Below, piece by piece: positions 35,626 to 45,702 of a stretch of 64,000 nt of DNA. This DNA comes from an uncultured Pelagibacteraceae bacterium (GTDB taxonomy: Bacteria > Pseudomonadota > Alphaproteobacteria > Pelagibacterales > Pelagibacteraceae). The position numbers were made by a program, and so were the translations under genes. Location: positions 1 through 64,000 of the forward strand of contig CABYCY010000007.1 in the NCBI GenBank assembly GCA_902517615.1. The letters are read 5' to 3'. Within the stretch, counting starts at the first letter, position 1, and each line of letters opens with the position of its first letter. The notes under the pieces were generated by a model. That model was not told the DNA's origin, searched no databases, and saw nothing but the letters and a program-made list of their open reading frames with translations.

Positions 35626-36075
35626 ATGCATTTAATGAAAAAAAATATTTATATATTATTTTTTTTAATTTTATTTACTCCATTATGTGCTGCTAACGAA
35701 ATATTCGTTTCATTAAAAAAAAATAAAGTAAATGTTCGATATGGTCCTAGTTTTGAATCGGATATAAAATATATTTATAAAAAGATAAATCTTCCTTTAA
35801 AACAAATTGATAAAAAAGACAATTTTAGAAGAATTATAGATTTAAAAAATAATAGTGGTTGGATACATGTTTCTCAATTAAAAAAAAATAACTCAGTGAT
35901 TGCCACTCAAAATAAAATATTATTTAAAAGACCTACTAACTTTGCAAAACCAATTGCTCAGATCAAAAAGGGAAGGCTGCTAATATTAGAAAAATGTGAG
36001 AAACTATGGTGTAAAGTCATTACTGATAATTACCAAGGTTGGATTAATACAAATAATATTTGGGGACTTAATTAA
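35626..36075 (+). CDS. SH3-domain exported protein
   Basis: A 149-residue protein with a signal sequence (NIYILFFLILFTPLCAANE; cleavage after CAA) and a bacterial SH3-type region: KNKVNVRYGPSFESDIKYIY, then NSGWIHVSQL, and a second shorter block ending CKVITDNYQGWINTNNIW. Such proteins bind peptidoglycan or cell-wall fragments. The start could be the ATG at 35626 or that at 35635 (MKKNIYIL), the latter fitting a signal sequence better. Last gene of the ubiE operon; a short gap and the convergent dioxygenase gene follow. Confidence 0.82.
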   Translation: MHLMKKNIYILFFLILFTPLCAANEIFVSLKKNKVNVRYGPSFESDIKYIYKKINLPLKQIDKKDNFRRIIDLKNNSGWIHVSQLKKNNSVIATQNKILFKRPTNFAKPIAQIKKGRLLILEKCEKLWCKVITDNYQGWINTNNIWGLN

Positions 36076-36097
36076 TCAAAATCTATTTAAGAAATAG

Positions 36098-36694
36098 TTA
36101 ATTTTTAAAAGGACTTTCAAGAATACAAGCTACAAGATGAACTCTCGCTTGTTCACCTCCATTAAAAAAGTTATGATATTTGGTATTATTTGTTATCCAA
36201 ACACTCCCATCAGCAGGCAAATGTTTTGCAACATTCTCAATAACCATTGAACACCCAGCGTTTGTTATAATTGGAATATGCAATCTACATTCTGGATCCT
36301 TATGCCAACTCAATGTTGATCTTGGTTCCTTTAATAAAAGTCTCACCCTTCCTAGTTTAAACCTTTTGCGTAATACCTCATAAACTTTAGCAAAGTATGT
36401 ATTATTAAATTCAGGAACTAATTGTGTATATTTTGACTCATCTATATCAATATCTCTCGATACTTCTTTGCCAGTCTCATCTGCTATAGTCCAATATTTT
36501 CCTCTAATATTATTTCCTTCAATAGAGTCCTCATCATTAGGAATCTGATTTAAAGATATTGCTCCAAAGTGAGTAACACCTGGGGATTTAAACTTTTTAT
36601 TTTCAAGTATTAGATTTAAATCACTCCTTAATTTTGAAATATCAAATTTTAATTCAGGGACTTTATAAAAGTCTTCAAAATTTACTTGAGCCAT
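36098..36694 (-). CDS. Aspartyl/asparaginyl beta-hydroxylase-like dioxygenase
   Basis: A 198-residue protein with the double-stranded beta-helix pattern of 2-oxoglutarate/Fe(II) oxygenases. The iron ligands are probably H and D in LSWHKDPECRLHIP (HxD, about residues 125-127), with the third His in KYHNFFNGG or RVHLVACI further on, and Arg in QARVHLV suited to bind 2-oxoglutarate. It fits the Asp/Asn/Pro hydroxylase family (PF05118 type). Cytoplasmic; the substrate is unknown. It is next to katG on the same strand with a 19-base gap. Confidence 0.77.
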   Translation of the reverse strand: MAQVNFEDFYKVPELKFDISKLRSDLNLILENKKFKSPGVTHFGAISLNQIPNDEDSIEGNNIRGKYWTIADETGKEVSRDIDIDESKYTQLVPEFNNTYFAKVYEVLRKRFKLGRVRLLLKEPRSTLSWHKDPECRLHIPIITNAGCSMVIENVAKHLPADGSVWITNNTKYHNFFNGGEQARVHLVACILESPFKN

Positions 36695-36713
36695 AATAAT
36701 TTATCTTTAGTTA

Positions 36714-38921
<2,208 letters not shown>

Positions 38922-38961
38922 TTAATTACCCTTTTTTTTTGAATTGATCCGATTTTTCTAG

Positions 38962-38978
38962 TTTATAATAATTCTAAA
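38962..38978 (-). promoter_or_regulatory. Irr-box (ICE)-like operator of katG
   Basis: On the katG strand this reads TTTAGAATTATTATAAA: TTTAGAA, three bases, TTATAAA. The known iron-control element bound by Irr is TTTAGAA-N3-TTCTAAA; this has one mismatch. Its right arm contains TATAAA, a plausible -10. The same sequence form occurs before irr. Confidence 0.6.
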
Positions 38979-39023
38979 AAAAGTAGTCAAGAAATTTAAG
39001 ATATATGGCTTTAATTGTGACAA

Positions 39024-39437
39024 TTATTCATTTTCAACTTTAACAAGAATTTCTACTGAGCTTATCTTTTTTCCTGGAAGTGATTTATTTATTTGAATTT
39101 TTTCAACATCTTCATTACTCAAATCAGTTAATTCTTTGGTTAAATTGTCAAAAAAATGATGGTGATGTGAGGTGTTAGTATCAAAATAACTTTTATCAGT
39201 ATTAATTGAGATTTCTTTCAAATAGCCTTTTTTCTTAAACGCATGAACTGTATTGTAGATAGTTGCTAAAGATATTTTTTCTTCTATTTTTTCAGCAATG
39301 ATTTTTGATAGTTCATTAATAGTAAAATGAAAGGTCTTTTCATTTTTAAATAATACCTCGCAAATCTTAATTCTTTGCTTGGTAGGCCTTAGACCCGAAT
39401 TTCTCAGTTTTTTTACAAAATTACCCTTAGAATTCAT
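39024..39437 (-). CDS. irr: Iron response regulator (Fur family)
   Basis: A 137-residue Fur-superfamily DNA-binding protein. It matches Irr better than Fur: LRPTKQRIKICEVLF, SLATIYNTVHAFKKKGYLKEI, then SYFDTNTSHHHHFFDN, the FDTNxSxHHHF segment typical of Irr, with the His cluster proposed to bind haem. In other Alphaproteobacteria Irr controls genes for haem synthesis, iron use and peroxide defence. A Cys-Pro haem-regulatory motif is not seen. It is divergent from fabA (75 bases apart), a conserved neighbourhood. An Irr-box-like site overlaps its own promoter, so it is likely autoregulated. Confidence 0.9.
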   Translation of the reverse strand: MNSKGNFVKKLRNSGLRPTKQRIKICEVLFKNEKTFHFTINELSKIIAEKIEEKISLATIYNTVHAFKKKGYLKEISINTDKSYFDTNTSHHHHFFDNLTKELTDLSNEDVEKIQINKSLPGKKISSVEILVKVENE

Positions 39438-39442
39438 ACTTC

Positions 39443-39459
39443 TTTATAACAGTTCTAAA
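39443..39459 (-). promoter_or_regulatory. Irr-box (ICE)-like operator of irr
   Basis: On the irr strand this reads TTTAGAACTGTTATAAA, i.e. TTTAGAA-N3-TTATAAA, with the same single mismatch to the ICE consensus as the katG site. It contains TATAAA, which ends five bases before the irr ATG (39437) and could serve as -10; binding would then block transcription. Confidence 0.6.
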
Positions 39460-39471
39460 CTATTTCTATAT

Positions 39472-39477
39472 TATAAT
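39472..39477 (+). promoter_or_regulatory. Candidate -10 of the fabA operon
   Basis: A perfect TATAAT 36 bases before the fabA ATG, with a possible ribosome-binding site AAAGG at 39496-39500. No convincing -35 is seen at the right distance. It is 13 bases past the irr-side operator, so Irr binding could also affect it. Confidence 0.4.
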
Positions 39478-39512
39478 GTCTATAAATCAAGTAATAAAGG
39501 ATTTCAAAATTT

Positions 39513-40013
39513 ATGAAAAAAAACTCATACTCCTACGATGATCTTATAACTTGCGGAAATGGTGATCTTTTTGGTCCAGGAAATGCAAAATTACCACTTC
39601 CTCCAATGCTTATGTTTGATAGAATAACAGAGATCAATGATAATAATGGAGCATTTAATAAAGGTTCTTTAAAAGCTGTATTGGACATAAAAAATGACCT
39701 ATGGTTTTTTGACTGTCATTTTAAAGAAGATCCAGTAATGCCTGGATGTTTAGGATTAGATGCTATGTGGCAGTTAGTAGGTTTCTATTTGGGTTGGCTT
39801 GGAAATCCTGGAAAAGGAAGGGCTTTAGGAGTTGGAACAGTGAAATTTACTGGAGAGGTTTTACAAAGTATTAAGAAAGTAAGATACGAAATAGATATGA
39901 AAAAAATTATGTCACCAGGAGGAACAACTGTTGGTCTTGCTAATGGCAAAGTATTTGCTGATGACAAAAAAATATATTCAGCAGAAAGTTTAAAAGTGGG
40001 TTTATTTAAATAA
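39513..40013 (+). CDS. fabA: 3-hydroxydecanoyl-ACP dehydratase/isomerase
   Basis: Introduces the double bond that leads to unsaturated fatty acids in type II fatty acid synthesis. The 166-residue hotdog protein has the FabA start ([19 protein letters not shown]) and the active-site His and Asp in [24 protein letters not shown] (named only partly; His about 70, Asp about 84). Full length. It heads the fabA-fabB-fabI operon and its stop overlaps the fabB ATG by one base. Confidence 0.96.
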   Translation: MKKNSYSYDDLITCGNGDLFGPGNAKLPLPPMLMFDRITEINDNNGAFNKGSLKAVLDIKNDLWFFDCHFKEDPVMPGCLGLDAMWQLVGFYLGWLGNPGKGRALGVGTVKFTGEVLQSIKKVRYEIDMKKIMSPGGTTVGLANGKVFADDKKIYSAESLKVGLFK

Positions 40014-41224
40014 TGAGAAGAGTAGTAATAACAGGTGTAGGAATTGTATCTTGTTTAGGAAACAATCAAGAAGAAGTTCATCAATCCCTATTAAATTCAA
40101 AATCAGGTATTTCTTATTCAGAAGAATACAAAGAACATAATCTAAAAAGTCATATACATGGCAAACCAAACATAAGGTTAGAAGATCATATTGATAGAAA
40201 AACAATTAGATTTATGGGTTCAGGCTCAGCATATAATTACATAGCTATGAAAGAGGCAATTGAAGACTCTGGGCTAGAAGAAAATGAAGTTAGTAATTTT
40301 AAAACTGGAATAGTAATGGGTTCAGGTGGGCCTTCAATTGAAAATGTAATTTTAGCAGCAGATAAAACAAGAGCTAAAACTCCAAAATTAATGGGACCAT
40401 TTATTGTTCCTAGAACAATGGCAAGTACAGCTTCTGCAACACTAGCTGTTCCATTTAAAATAAAAGGAACTAACTACACAATGAGTTCAGCATGTGCAAC
40501 AAGCGGACACTGTATTGGAAATTCTATGGAATTAATTCAAATGGGTAAACAAGATATTGTATTTGCAGGGGGTAGTGAAGAAATTCATTGGGCGATGACA
40601 GCAATGTTTGATGCCATGACAGCTTTATCATCAAAGTATAATAATACTCCTGAGACAGCATCAAGAGCATACGACAAAACTAGGGATGGTTTTGTAATTG
40701 CTGGTGGTGGTGGCGTGTTAGTTCTTGAAGAATACGAACATGCTAAGGCCAGAGGAGCCAAAATATACGCGGAATTAACTGGTTATGGAGCAACTTCAGA
40801 TGGATACGATATGGTAGCTCCATCTGGCGAAGGAGCTGTAAGATGTATGCAAATGGCAATAGCAACAGCAAAAAATAAAATTGATTATATTAATACCCAT
40901 GGAACTTCCACTCCAGTTGGAGATATTACAGAGTTAAATGCAGTTAAAAATACTTTTGGTGATAATATTCCAAAAATTAGTTCAACAAAATCTCTATCGG
41001 GCCATCCTTTAGGAGCTGCATCAGTTCATGAAGCGATCTATTGTTTAATAATGATGAAAAATAATTTCATTGCTGGATCAGCAAATATTAATGAAATGGA
41101 TGAAGAAGCCAAAAAATTTCCAATAGTTGCAAAGACAGAAACTGGAGCAAGTTTAAATACTGTTATGTCTAATAGTTTTGGTTTTGGTGGAACTAATGCT
41201 GCTTTAATTTTTGAAAAGGTTTAA
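40013..41224 (+). CDS. fabB: 3-oxoacyl-ACP synthase I
   Basis: Condensing enzyme that elongates unsaturated acyl-ACP chains. The 403 residues show the Cys-His-His triad: Cys in [13 protein letters not shown] (about 163), His in [10 protein letters not shown] (about 299), and His in [14 protein letters not shown] (about 334). The order and length fit FabB rather than FabF. Overlaps the fabA stop by one base and precedes fabI with a three-base gap, so all three are co-expressed. Confidence 0.96.
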   Translation: MRRVVITGVGIVSCLGNNQEEVHQSLLNSKSGISYSEEYKEHNLKSHIHGKPNIRLEDHIDRKTIRFMGSGSAYNYIAMKEAIEDSGLEENEVSNFKTGIVMGSGGPSIENVILAADKTRAKTPKLMGPFIVPRTMASTASATLAVPFKIKGTNYTMSSACATSGHCIGNSMELIQMGKQDIVFAGGSEEIHWAMTAMFDAMTALSSKYNNTPETASRAYDKTRDGFVIAGGGGVLVLEEYEHAKARGAKIYAELTGYGATSDGYDMVAPSGEGAVRCMQMAIATAKNKIDYINTHGTSTPVGDITELNAVKNTFGDNIPKISSTKSLSGHPLGAASVHEAIYCLIMMKNNFIAGSANINEMDEEAKKFPIVAKTETGASLNTVMSNSFGFGGTNAALIFEKV

Positions 41225-41227
41225 TTT

Positions 41228-42013
41228 ATGAGTTTAATGAAAGGCAAAAAAGGATTAATCATGGGTGTTGCCAATGAAAGATCTATTGCTTGGGGTATTT
41301 CACAAAAACTTGCAGAAGCTGGAGCAGAACTTGCATTTACTTATTTAGGCGATGCTTTAAAAAAAAGAGTTGTTCCTTTGGCTGAAAAGTTAAATTCAAA
41401 AGTAACATTTAGTTGTGATGTCGAAAAAAAAGAAGATGTAATAAAATTATTTGAAGATGTTAAAGCTCAGTGGGGTGAAATTGATTTTGTAGTTCATGCA
41501 GTTGCTTTTTCAGATAAATCCGAATTATCAGGTGAATATTTAAATACAACTAGAGAAAATTTTTTAAGAAGTATGTTAATTTCATGTTTTTCATTCACTG
41601 AGGTAGCAAAAGAGGCTTCAAAAGTAATGAAACAAAATGGTAGTCTTCTAACATTAACTTACGAGTCTACTAAAGCTATTCCAAATTATAATGTAATGGG
41701 TGTTTGTAAATCAGCTTTAGAGGCTAGTGTTAAATACTTAGCTAGAGATTTGGGTGCTAAAGGCATGAGAGTAAATGCAATAAGTGCAGGCCCTATCAAA
41801 ACATTAGCTGCATCTGCAATTGGTGATGCAAAATTCCTATACAAATGGAATGAAGACCATTCTTTCTTAAAAAGAAACGTAGATATACACGATGTAGGAA
41901 ATTCAGCGTTATATCTATTAAGTGACCTTGCAAACGGTGTTACTGGTGAAATTCACTACGTAGATGCTGGATATAATAAAGTTGGGATGCCAGATCCTAA
42001 AAATATAAAATAA
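41228..42013 (+). CDS. fabI: Enoyl-ACP reductase (NADH)
   Basis: Short-chain-dehydrogenase-type enzyme of the last step in each fatty acid elongation cycle. The 261 residues show the nucleotide-binding GVANERSIAWGISQ, the DVEKKEDV segment, and the active-site Tyr/Lys in NYNVMGVCKSALE (Tyr-x6-Lys as in FabI), then AGPIKTLAASAI, the FabI-specific loop. It closes the conserved fab operon; a methyltransferase gene follows after 17 bases. Confidence 0.96.
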   Translation: MSLMKGKKGLIMGVANERSIAWGISQKLAEAGAELAFTYLGDALKKRVVPLAEKLNSKVTFSCDVEKKEDVIKLFEDVKAQWGEIDFVVHAVAFSDKSELSGEYLNTTRENFLRSMLISCFSFTEVAKEASKVMKQNGSLLTLTYESTKAIPNYNVMGVCKSALEASVKYLARDLGAKGMRVNAISAGPIKTLAASAIGDAKFLYKWNEDHSFLKRNVDIHDVGNSALYLLSDLANGVTGEIHYVDAGYNKVGMPDPKNIK

Positions 42014-42030
42014 TATAAAAACAGTTAAAA

Positions 42031-42897
42031 GTGAAAACAATCCAAAACAAAAATACTTTTAGGTTTTTTGATTATAAATGGAAAAAAGTTCCAAACTGGG
42101 GAAATATTACATATAAATTATATGTTAAATGGTATCTCAATAGATACAAATACCACAATTTAAATAACTTTAAAAAATTCCTAAAAGATAAAAACAATAT
42201 TTTGGAGGCTGGATGTGGATTGGCAAGAGATAGTATTTTATTTGCAAAATTAAATAAAAAGTCAAATATTTATGCATGTGACCAAAGTCCTATAGCTATT
42301 AAATTCGCAAAAAAATATACAAAAAAATATAATAATGTTTCTATATTTCGCCAAGACATAACAAAAAAATTTAAAAAAAATATTAAATACGATTTTATAT
42401 CTTGTGACCAAGTTCTCCATCATACACCAAGCCCAAAAAAAACTTTAAATAATTTATTTTCAATTTTAAATAAAAATGGATATTTAAATTTTTTTGTTTG
42501 TAAGAAAAAAAATAATTATAGAGATTTATTAGATGATCATATAATGAATAATTTTAAAAATAAATCACCTAAAAAATTGTGGGATTTTGCCATTGAAGTT
42601 ACAAAATTTGCGAAAACTTTACATAATTTAAAAATTAAAAATGTAAAATTTAACAAAAAAAAATATAGTAATTTACAATTATTTTTTCACTATAATTCTT
42701 TTAGAGCCTGGTATAATCCAAAAATCAATTTTGATTTATCAGTAAGCTCAAATTATGATTGGTTTTCTAACAATCCAAGATATTCGATGGAAGATGTGAA
42801 CAATATTTTGAAATCTATTAAAAATTACAAAGTCATTAGTATATATGAAGATGATGCAAGTATATCTTTGAGTATAAAAAAACTTAGAGACAAATAA
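42031..42897 (+). CDS. SAM-dependent methyltransferase, class I
   Basis: A 288-residue protein with a Rossmann-type methyltransferase core: motif I ILEAGCGLARDSILFA (about 57-72), an acidic residue ending strand 2 (IYACDQSP), FISCDQVLHHTPSPKKTL, and LNKNGYLNFFVCKK. The rest is Lys/Asn/Tyr-rich and not recognised. The start is a GTG 17 bases after fabI. The substrate is not known; small metabolite, lipid or sugar are all possible. It follows the fab genes and precedes a terminator, so it may be a later addition to the operon. Confidence 0.8.
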   Translation: MKTIQNKNTFRFFDYKWKKVPNWGNITYKLYVKWYLNRYKYHNLNNFKKFLKDKNNILEAGCGLARDSILFAKLNKKSNIYACDQSPIAIKFAKKYTKKYNNVSIFRQDITKKFKKNIKYDFISCDQVLHHTPSPKKTLNNLFSILNKNGYLNFFVCKKKNNYRDLLDDHIMNNFKNKSPKKLWDFAIEVTKFAKTLHNLKIKNVKFNKKKYSNLQLFFHYNSFRAWYNPKINFDLSVSSNYDWFSNNPRYSMEDVNNILKSIKNYKVISIYEDDASISLSIKKLRDK

Positions 42898-42941
42898 CCC
42901 CAAAATTTTCATTTCAGGGGTTTAAAATTTTATTTTAAAGG
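42896..42941. terminator. Terminator between the methyltransferase gene and pnp
   Basis: AACCCC (42896-42901) pairs with GGGGTT (42917-42922) around a 15-base loop, followed by T/A-rich sequence. It starts at the stop codon and ends just before the convergent pnp stop, so it may serve both. The stem is short and the T-tract interrupted, so strength is uncertain. Confidence 0.55.
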
Positions 42942-42942
42942 A

Positions 42943-45015
42943 TTATTCAGTAGCTTGTTTCATAGAAAGTTTAACTTTACCTCTATCGAAACCAATTACT
43001 TTAACTTTTACTTCGTCACCTTCTTTTACAACATCAGTTACTTTAGCAACTCTTTTGTCTGCTAATTCTGAAATATGAACAAGTCCATCTTGTTTGCCTA
43101 AGAAATTTACAAATGCACCGAATTCCATAATCTTCATTACTTTACCTGAATAAATTTTATTTAATTCAGCTTTTGCAGTGATGTCTTTAATCATTTGCAT
43201 TGCAATGTTTCTAGACTCTTCATCAGGAGCAGCAACTGTAACAACCCCTTCATCATTTACATCTACTTTAGCACCTGATTTTTCAACGATCTCTCTAATC
43301 GTTGCTCCACCTTTTCCAATTACAGCAGCAATGTCTTTTTTATCAACAGTTACTTGTTCCATTTTTGGAGTATGTTTTCCAACATCATCTCTTGAAGCTG
43401 ATAATGCTTTATTCATTTCACCTAAGATATGAACTCTTCCATCTTTAGCTTGGCTTAATGCCTGCTCCATGATTTCAAATGTAATACCTGTAATTTTGAT
43501 ATCCATTTGAAGAGAAGTTATTCCATCTTTAGTTCCAGCAACTTTAAAGTCCATATCTCCTAGGTGATCTTCATCACCTAGAATGTCTGATAAGACACTA
43601 AAATCATCTCCTTCTTTAATTAATCCCATTGCAATTCCTGCAACTGGTTCTTTAATTGGAACACCAGCATCCATTAATGCTAAAGATGCCCCACAAACAG
43701 TAGCCATCGAAGAAGACCCGTTAGACTCTGTAATCTCTGATACTATTCTAAAAGTGTATGGGAATGCCTCTTTTGAAGGTAATGAAGAGTTAATTGCTCT
43801 CCAGGCTAGTTTACCATGACCAATTTCACGTCTTCCAGTTCCAATTCTTCCAGTTTCACCAACTGAAAAAGGAGGGAAATTGTAATGAAGCATAAATCTT
43901 TCTCTTTGAAGACCATCCAAACTTTCAATTCTTTGTTCATCATCAGATGTGCCTAAAGTAGTAACAACAATTGCTTGTGTTTCTCCTCTGGTAAACAAGG
44001 CAGAACCGTGAGTTCTTGGTAATACACCAACTTCACATGATATAGGTCTTACATCAGATAACCCTCTACCATCAATTCTGTTTTTATTTTTAAGAATATC
44101 AGTTCTAACAATTTTCTTCTCAAGATTTTTAAGTTGAGAGTTAACATCAAGATCAGAATAATTTTCATTCTCTTCAAAAAGTTTTTTAGCTTTATCAGTG
44201 ATTTCTGAAATTTGATTTGATCTGTCTTGCTTGTCTCTTGTTGCAAAAGCTTTTTTGAGATCTTCTGTAAAAGTTTCCTCAAGTTTTTGTTTAACTTCAG
44301 ATAAATCTTTTTTCTCAACATTCCACTCAGGTTTTCTACATTCTTTTGCAAGTTCCTCTATCATTTTGATTACTGGAACAAATCCTTCATGACCAAATTT
44401 AACTGCTGCTAACATTACTTCTTCAGATAAACCTGATGTTTCTGACTCAACCATAAGTACAGCGTCTTTGGTACCAGCCACAACTAAATCAAGACTTGAG
44501 TTTTCTAATTCTTCTTTTGATGGGTTAAGAATATATTTACCATCAACATAACCCACTCTAGACGCTCCTACAGGACCCATAAATGGCATTCCTGAAATAG
44601 CTAACGCTGCTGAGGAAGCAGTGATTGCAAGGATATCTGGTTGGTTTTCTTTATCATAAGAAATTACAGTTGGTAATAATTGTACTTCATTTTTAAATTC
44701 ATCAGGAAACAAAGGTCTGATTGGTCTGTCAATTAATCTAGAGATTAATGTTTCACTTTCAGTTGGCCTTGCTTCTCTTTTAAAATATCCACCTGGAATT
44801 TTTCCACCTGCGTAATATTTCTCTTGGTAGTTTACAGATAATGGAAAATAATCCATATCTGGATTTACTTTCTTTGCTCCTACTACTGTTGCTAAAATAA
44901 CTGTTTCACCACATGTTGCGATGATTGCTCCGTCTGCTTGTCTTGCTACTTTACCTGTTTCTAAACTTATCTTCTTTCCTGCTAATTCTATTTCCTTCTT
45001 GTGTACTTTAAACAT
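42943..45015 (-). CDS. pnp: Polynucleotide phosphorylase
   Basis: 3'-to-5' phosphorolytic exoribonuclease, core of the RNA degradosome in many bacteria. The 690 residues have two RNase PH domains (about 10-230 and 310-545, the second with [18 protein letters not shown]), a KH domain (about 555-610, [12 protein letters not shown]), and an S1 domain that ends near the C terminus ([21 protein letters not shown]). The C-terminal tail found in larger PNPases is nearly absent. Downstream of rpsO with a 57-base spacer of repeated CGAAA/CGAA units. Confidence 0.97.
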   Translation of the reverse strand: MFKVHKKEIELAGKKISLETGKVARQADGAIIATCGETVILATVVGAKKVNPDMDYFPLSVNYQEKYYAGGKIPGGYFKREARPTESETLISRLIDRPIRPLFPDEFKNEVQLLPTVISYDKENQPDILAITASSAALAISGMPFMGPVGASRVGYVDGKYILNPSKEELENSSLDLVVAGTKDAVLMVESETSGLSEEVMLAAVKFGHEGFVPVIKMIEELAKECRKPEWNVEKKDLSEVKQKLEETFTEDLKKAFATRDKQDRSNQISEITDKAKKLFEENENYSDLDVNSQLKNLEKKIVRTDILKNKNRIDGRGLSDVRPISCEVGVLPRTHGSALFTRGETQAIVVTTLGTSDDEQRIESLDGLQRERFMLHYNFPPFSVGETGRIGTGRREIGHGKLAWRAINSSLPSKEAFPYTFRIVSEITESNGSSSMATVCGASLALMDAGVPIKEPVAGIAMGLIKEGDDFSVLSDILGDEDHLGDMDFKVAGTKDGITSLQMDIKITGITFEIMEQALSQAKDGRVHILGEMNKALSASRDDVGKHTPKMEQVTVDKKDIAAVIGKGGATIREIVEKSGAKVDVNDEGVVTVAAPDEESRNIAMQMIKDITAKAELNKIYSGKVMKIMEFGAFVNFLGKQDGLVHISELADKRVAKVTDVVKEGDEVKVKVIGFDRGKVKLSMKQATE

Positions 45016-45072
45016 ATCATTTCCATTTCGTTTCGTTCGTTTCGTTCCATTCAGTTCTATCTATCTTGATCT
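45016..45072 (-). promoter_or_regulatory. rpsO-pnp spacer with CGAAA repeats
   Basis: The pnp leader contains an array of CGAAA and CGAA units (plus-strand TTTCG, TTTCG, TTCG, TTTCG, 45026-45044) just before GGAAATGAT and the ATG. No strong hairpin is seen. In E. coli this interval holds the PNPase autoregulation site; whether this array does the same is unknown. Confidence 0.4.
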
Positions 45073-45321
45073 TTATTTTCTTAATCCCAATTTCGACAGT
45101 ACATTTTTGTAAGAATCCATTTTTGTATTTTTTAGGTATTCTAACAATTTCTTTCTTCTATTTACCGCTCTCAACAATCCAACAGACGAATGTTTGTCTT
45201 TTTTGAATTGCTTAATGTGTTTAGAGAGAGTTTCAATTTTCTCTGTTAACAAAGCAATTTGAATCTCTGAAGATCCAGTATCTTTATCATGCATTGCTAA
45301 TTCTTGTGCCTTTTTATTCAT
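45073..45321 (-). CDS. rpsO: 30S ribosomal protein S15
   Basis: An 82-residue four-helix ribosomal protein that binds the central domain of 16S rRNA. Characteristic segments are DTGSSEIQIALLTEKI, LSKHIKQFKKDKHSS and GLLRAVNRRKKLLEYLK. It is a few residues shorter than the E. coli form at the N terminus. It lies between rbfA (12 bases upstream) and pnp. In most Proteobacteria truB precedes rpsO; here it is absent. Confidence 0.96.
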   Translation of the reverse strand: MNKKAQELAMHDKDTGSSEIQIALLTEKIETLSKHIKQFKKDKHSSVGLLRAVNRRKKLLEYLKNTKMDSYKNVLSKLGLRK

Positions 45322-45333
45322 GCCTCGTTTTTC

Positions 45334-45702
45334 CTATTTATTTGTTTGTTTTATTAAGTTTTCTATTTTTTCCGCATACTCAAAAGATTCATCTTTTCTA
45401 AAAAGTAATTTTGGTAAAAATTTCATAACCACTTTCTGTGATAAAATTTTTCTTATTAAAAATGAGTATTCCTTTAATGTATTTATTGTCTCCTCAGCAT
45501 CTTTTCCACCCAAAGGAAGAACATATGCTTTTGCAATTTTTAAATCAGGACTCATTCTGACCTCAGTAACTGTAATAGTGTTCGTTTCTAAATTGGGCAC
45601 CTTAGCCTCATTTCTAATAAAAATCATGCTTAAAGACTGCTTAATCATTTCACCAACTCTAAGCTGTCTTTGAGATATTGGTTTTCCAATTCTATCTGCC
45701 AT
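45334..45702 (-). CDS. rbfA: Ribosome-binding factor A
   Basis: A 122-residue KH-like protein needed for 16S rRNA maturation in the small subunit. It starts MADRIGKPISQRQLRVGEMI and has the KVPNLETNTITVTEVRMSPDLKIAKAYV stretch (typical TxVxxSPDLrxAxVYV, shown in part) that forms the beta sheet. The ATG shares a base with the infB stop at 45702, so it is coupled to infB. Confidence 0.93.
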   Translation of the reverse strand: MADRIGKPISQRQLRVGEMIKQSLSMIFIRNEAKVPNLETNTITVTEVRMSPDLKIAKAYVLPLGGKDAEETINTLKEYSFLIRKILSQKVVMKFLPKLLFRKDESFEYAEKIENLIKQTNK

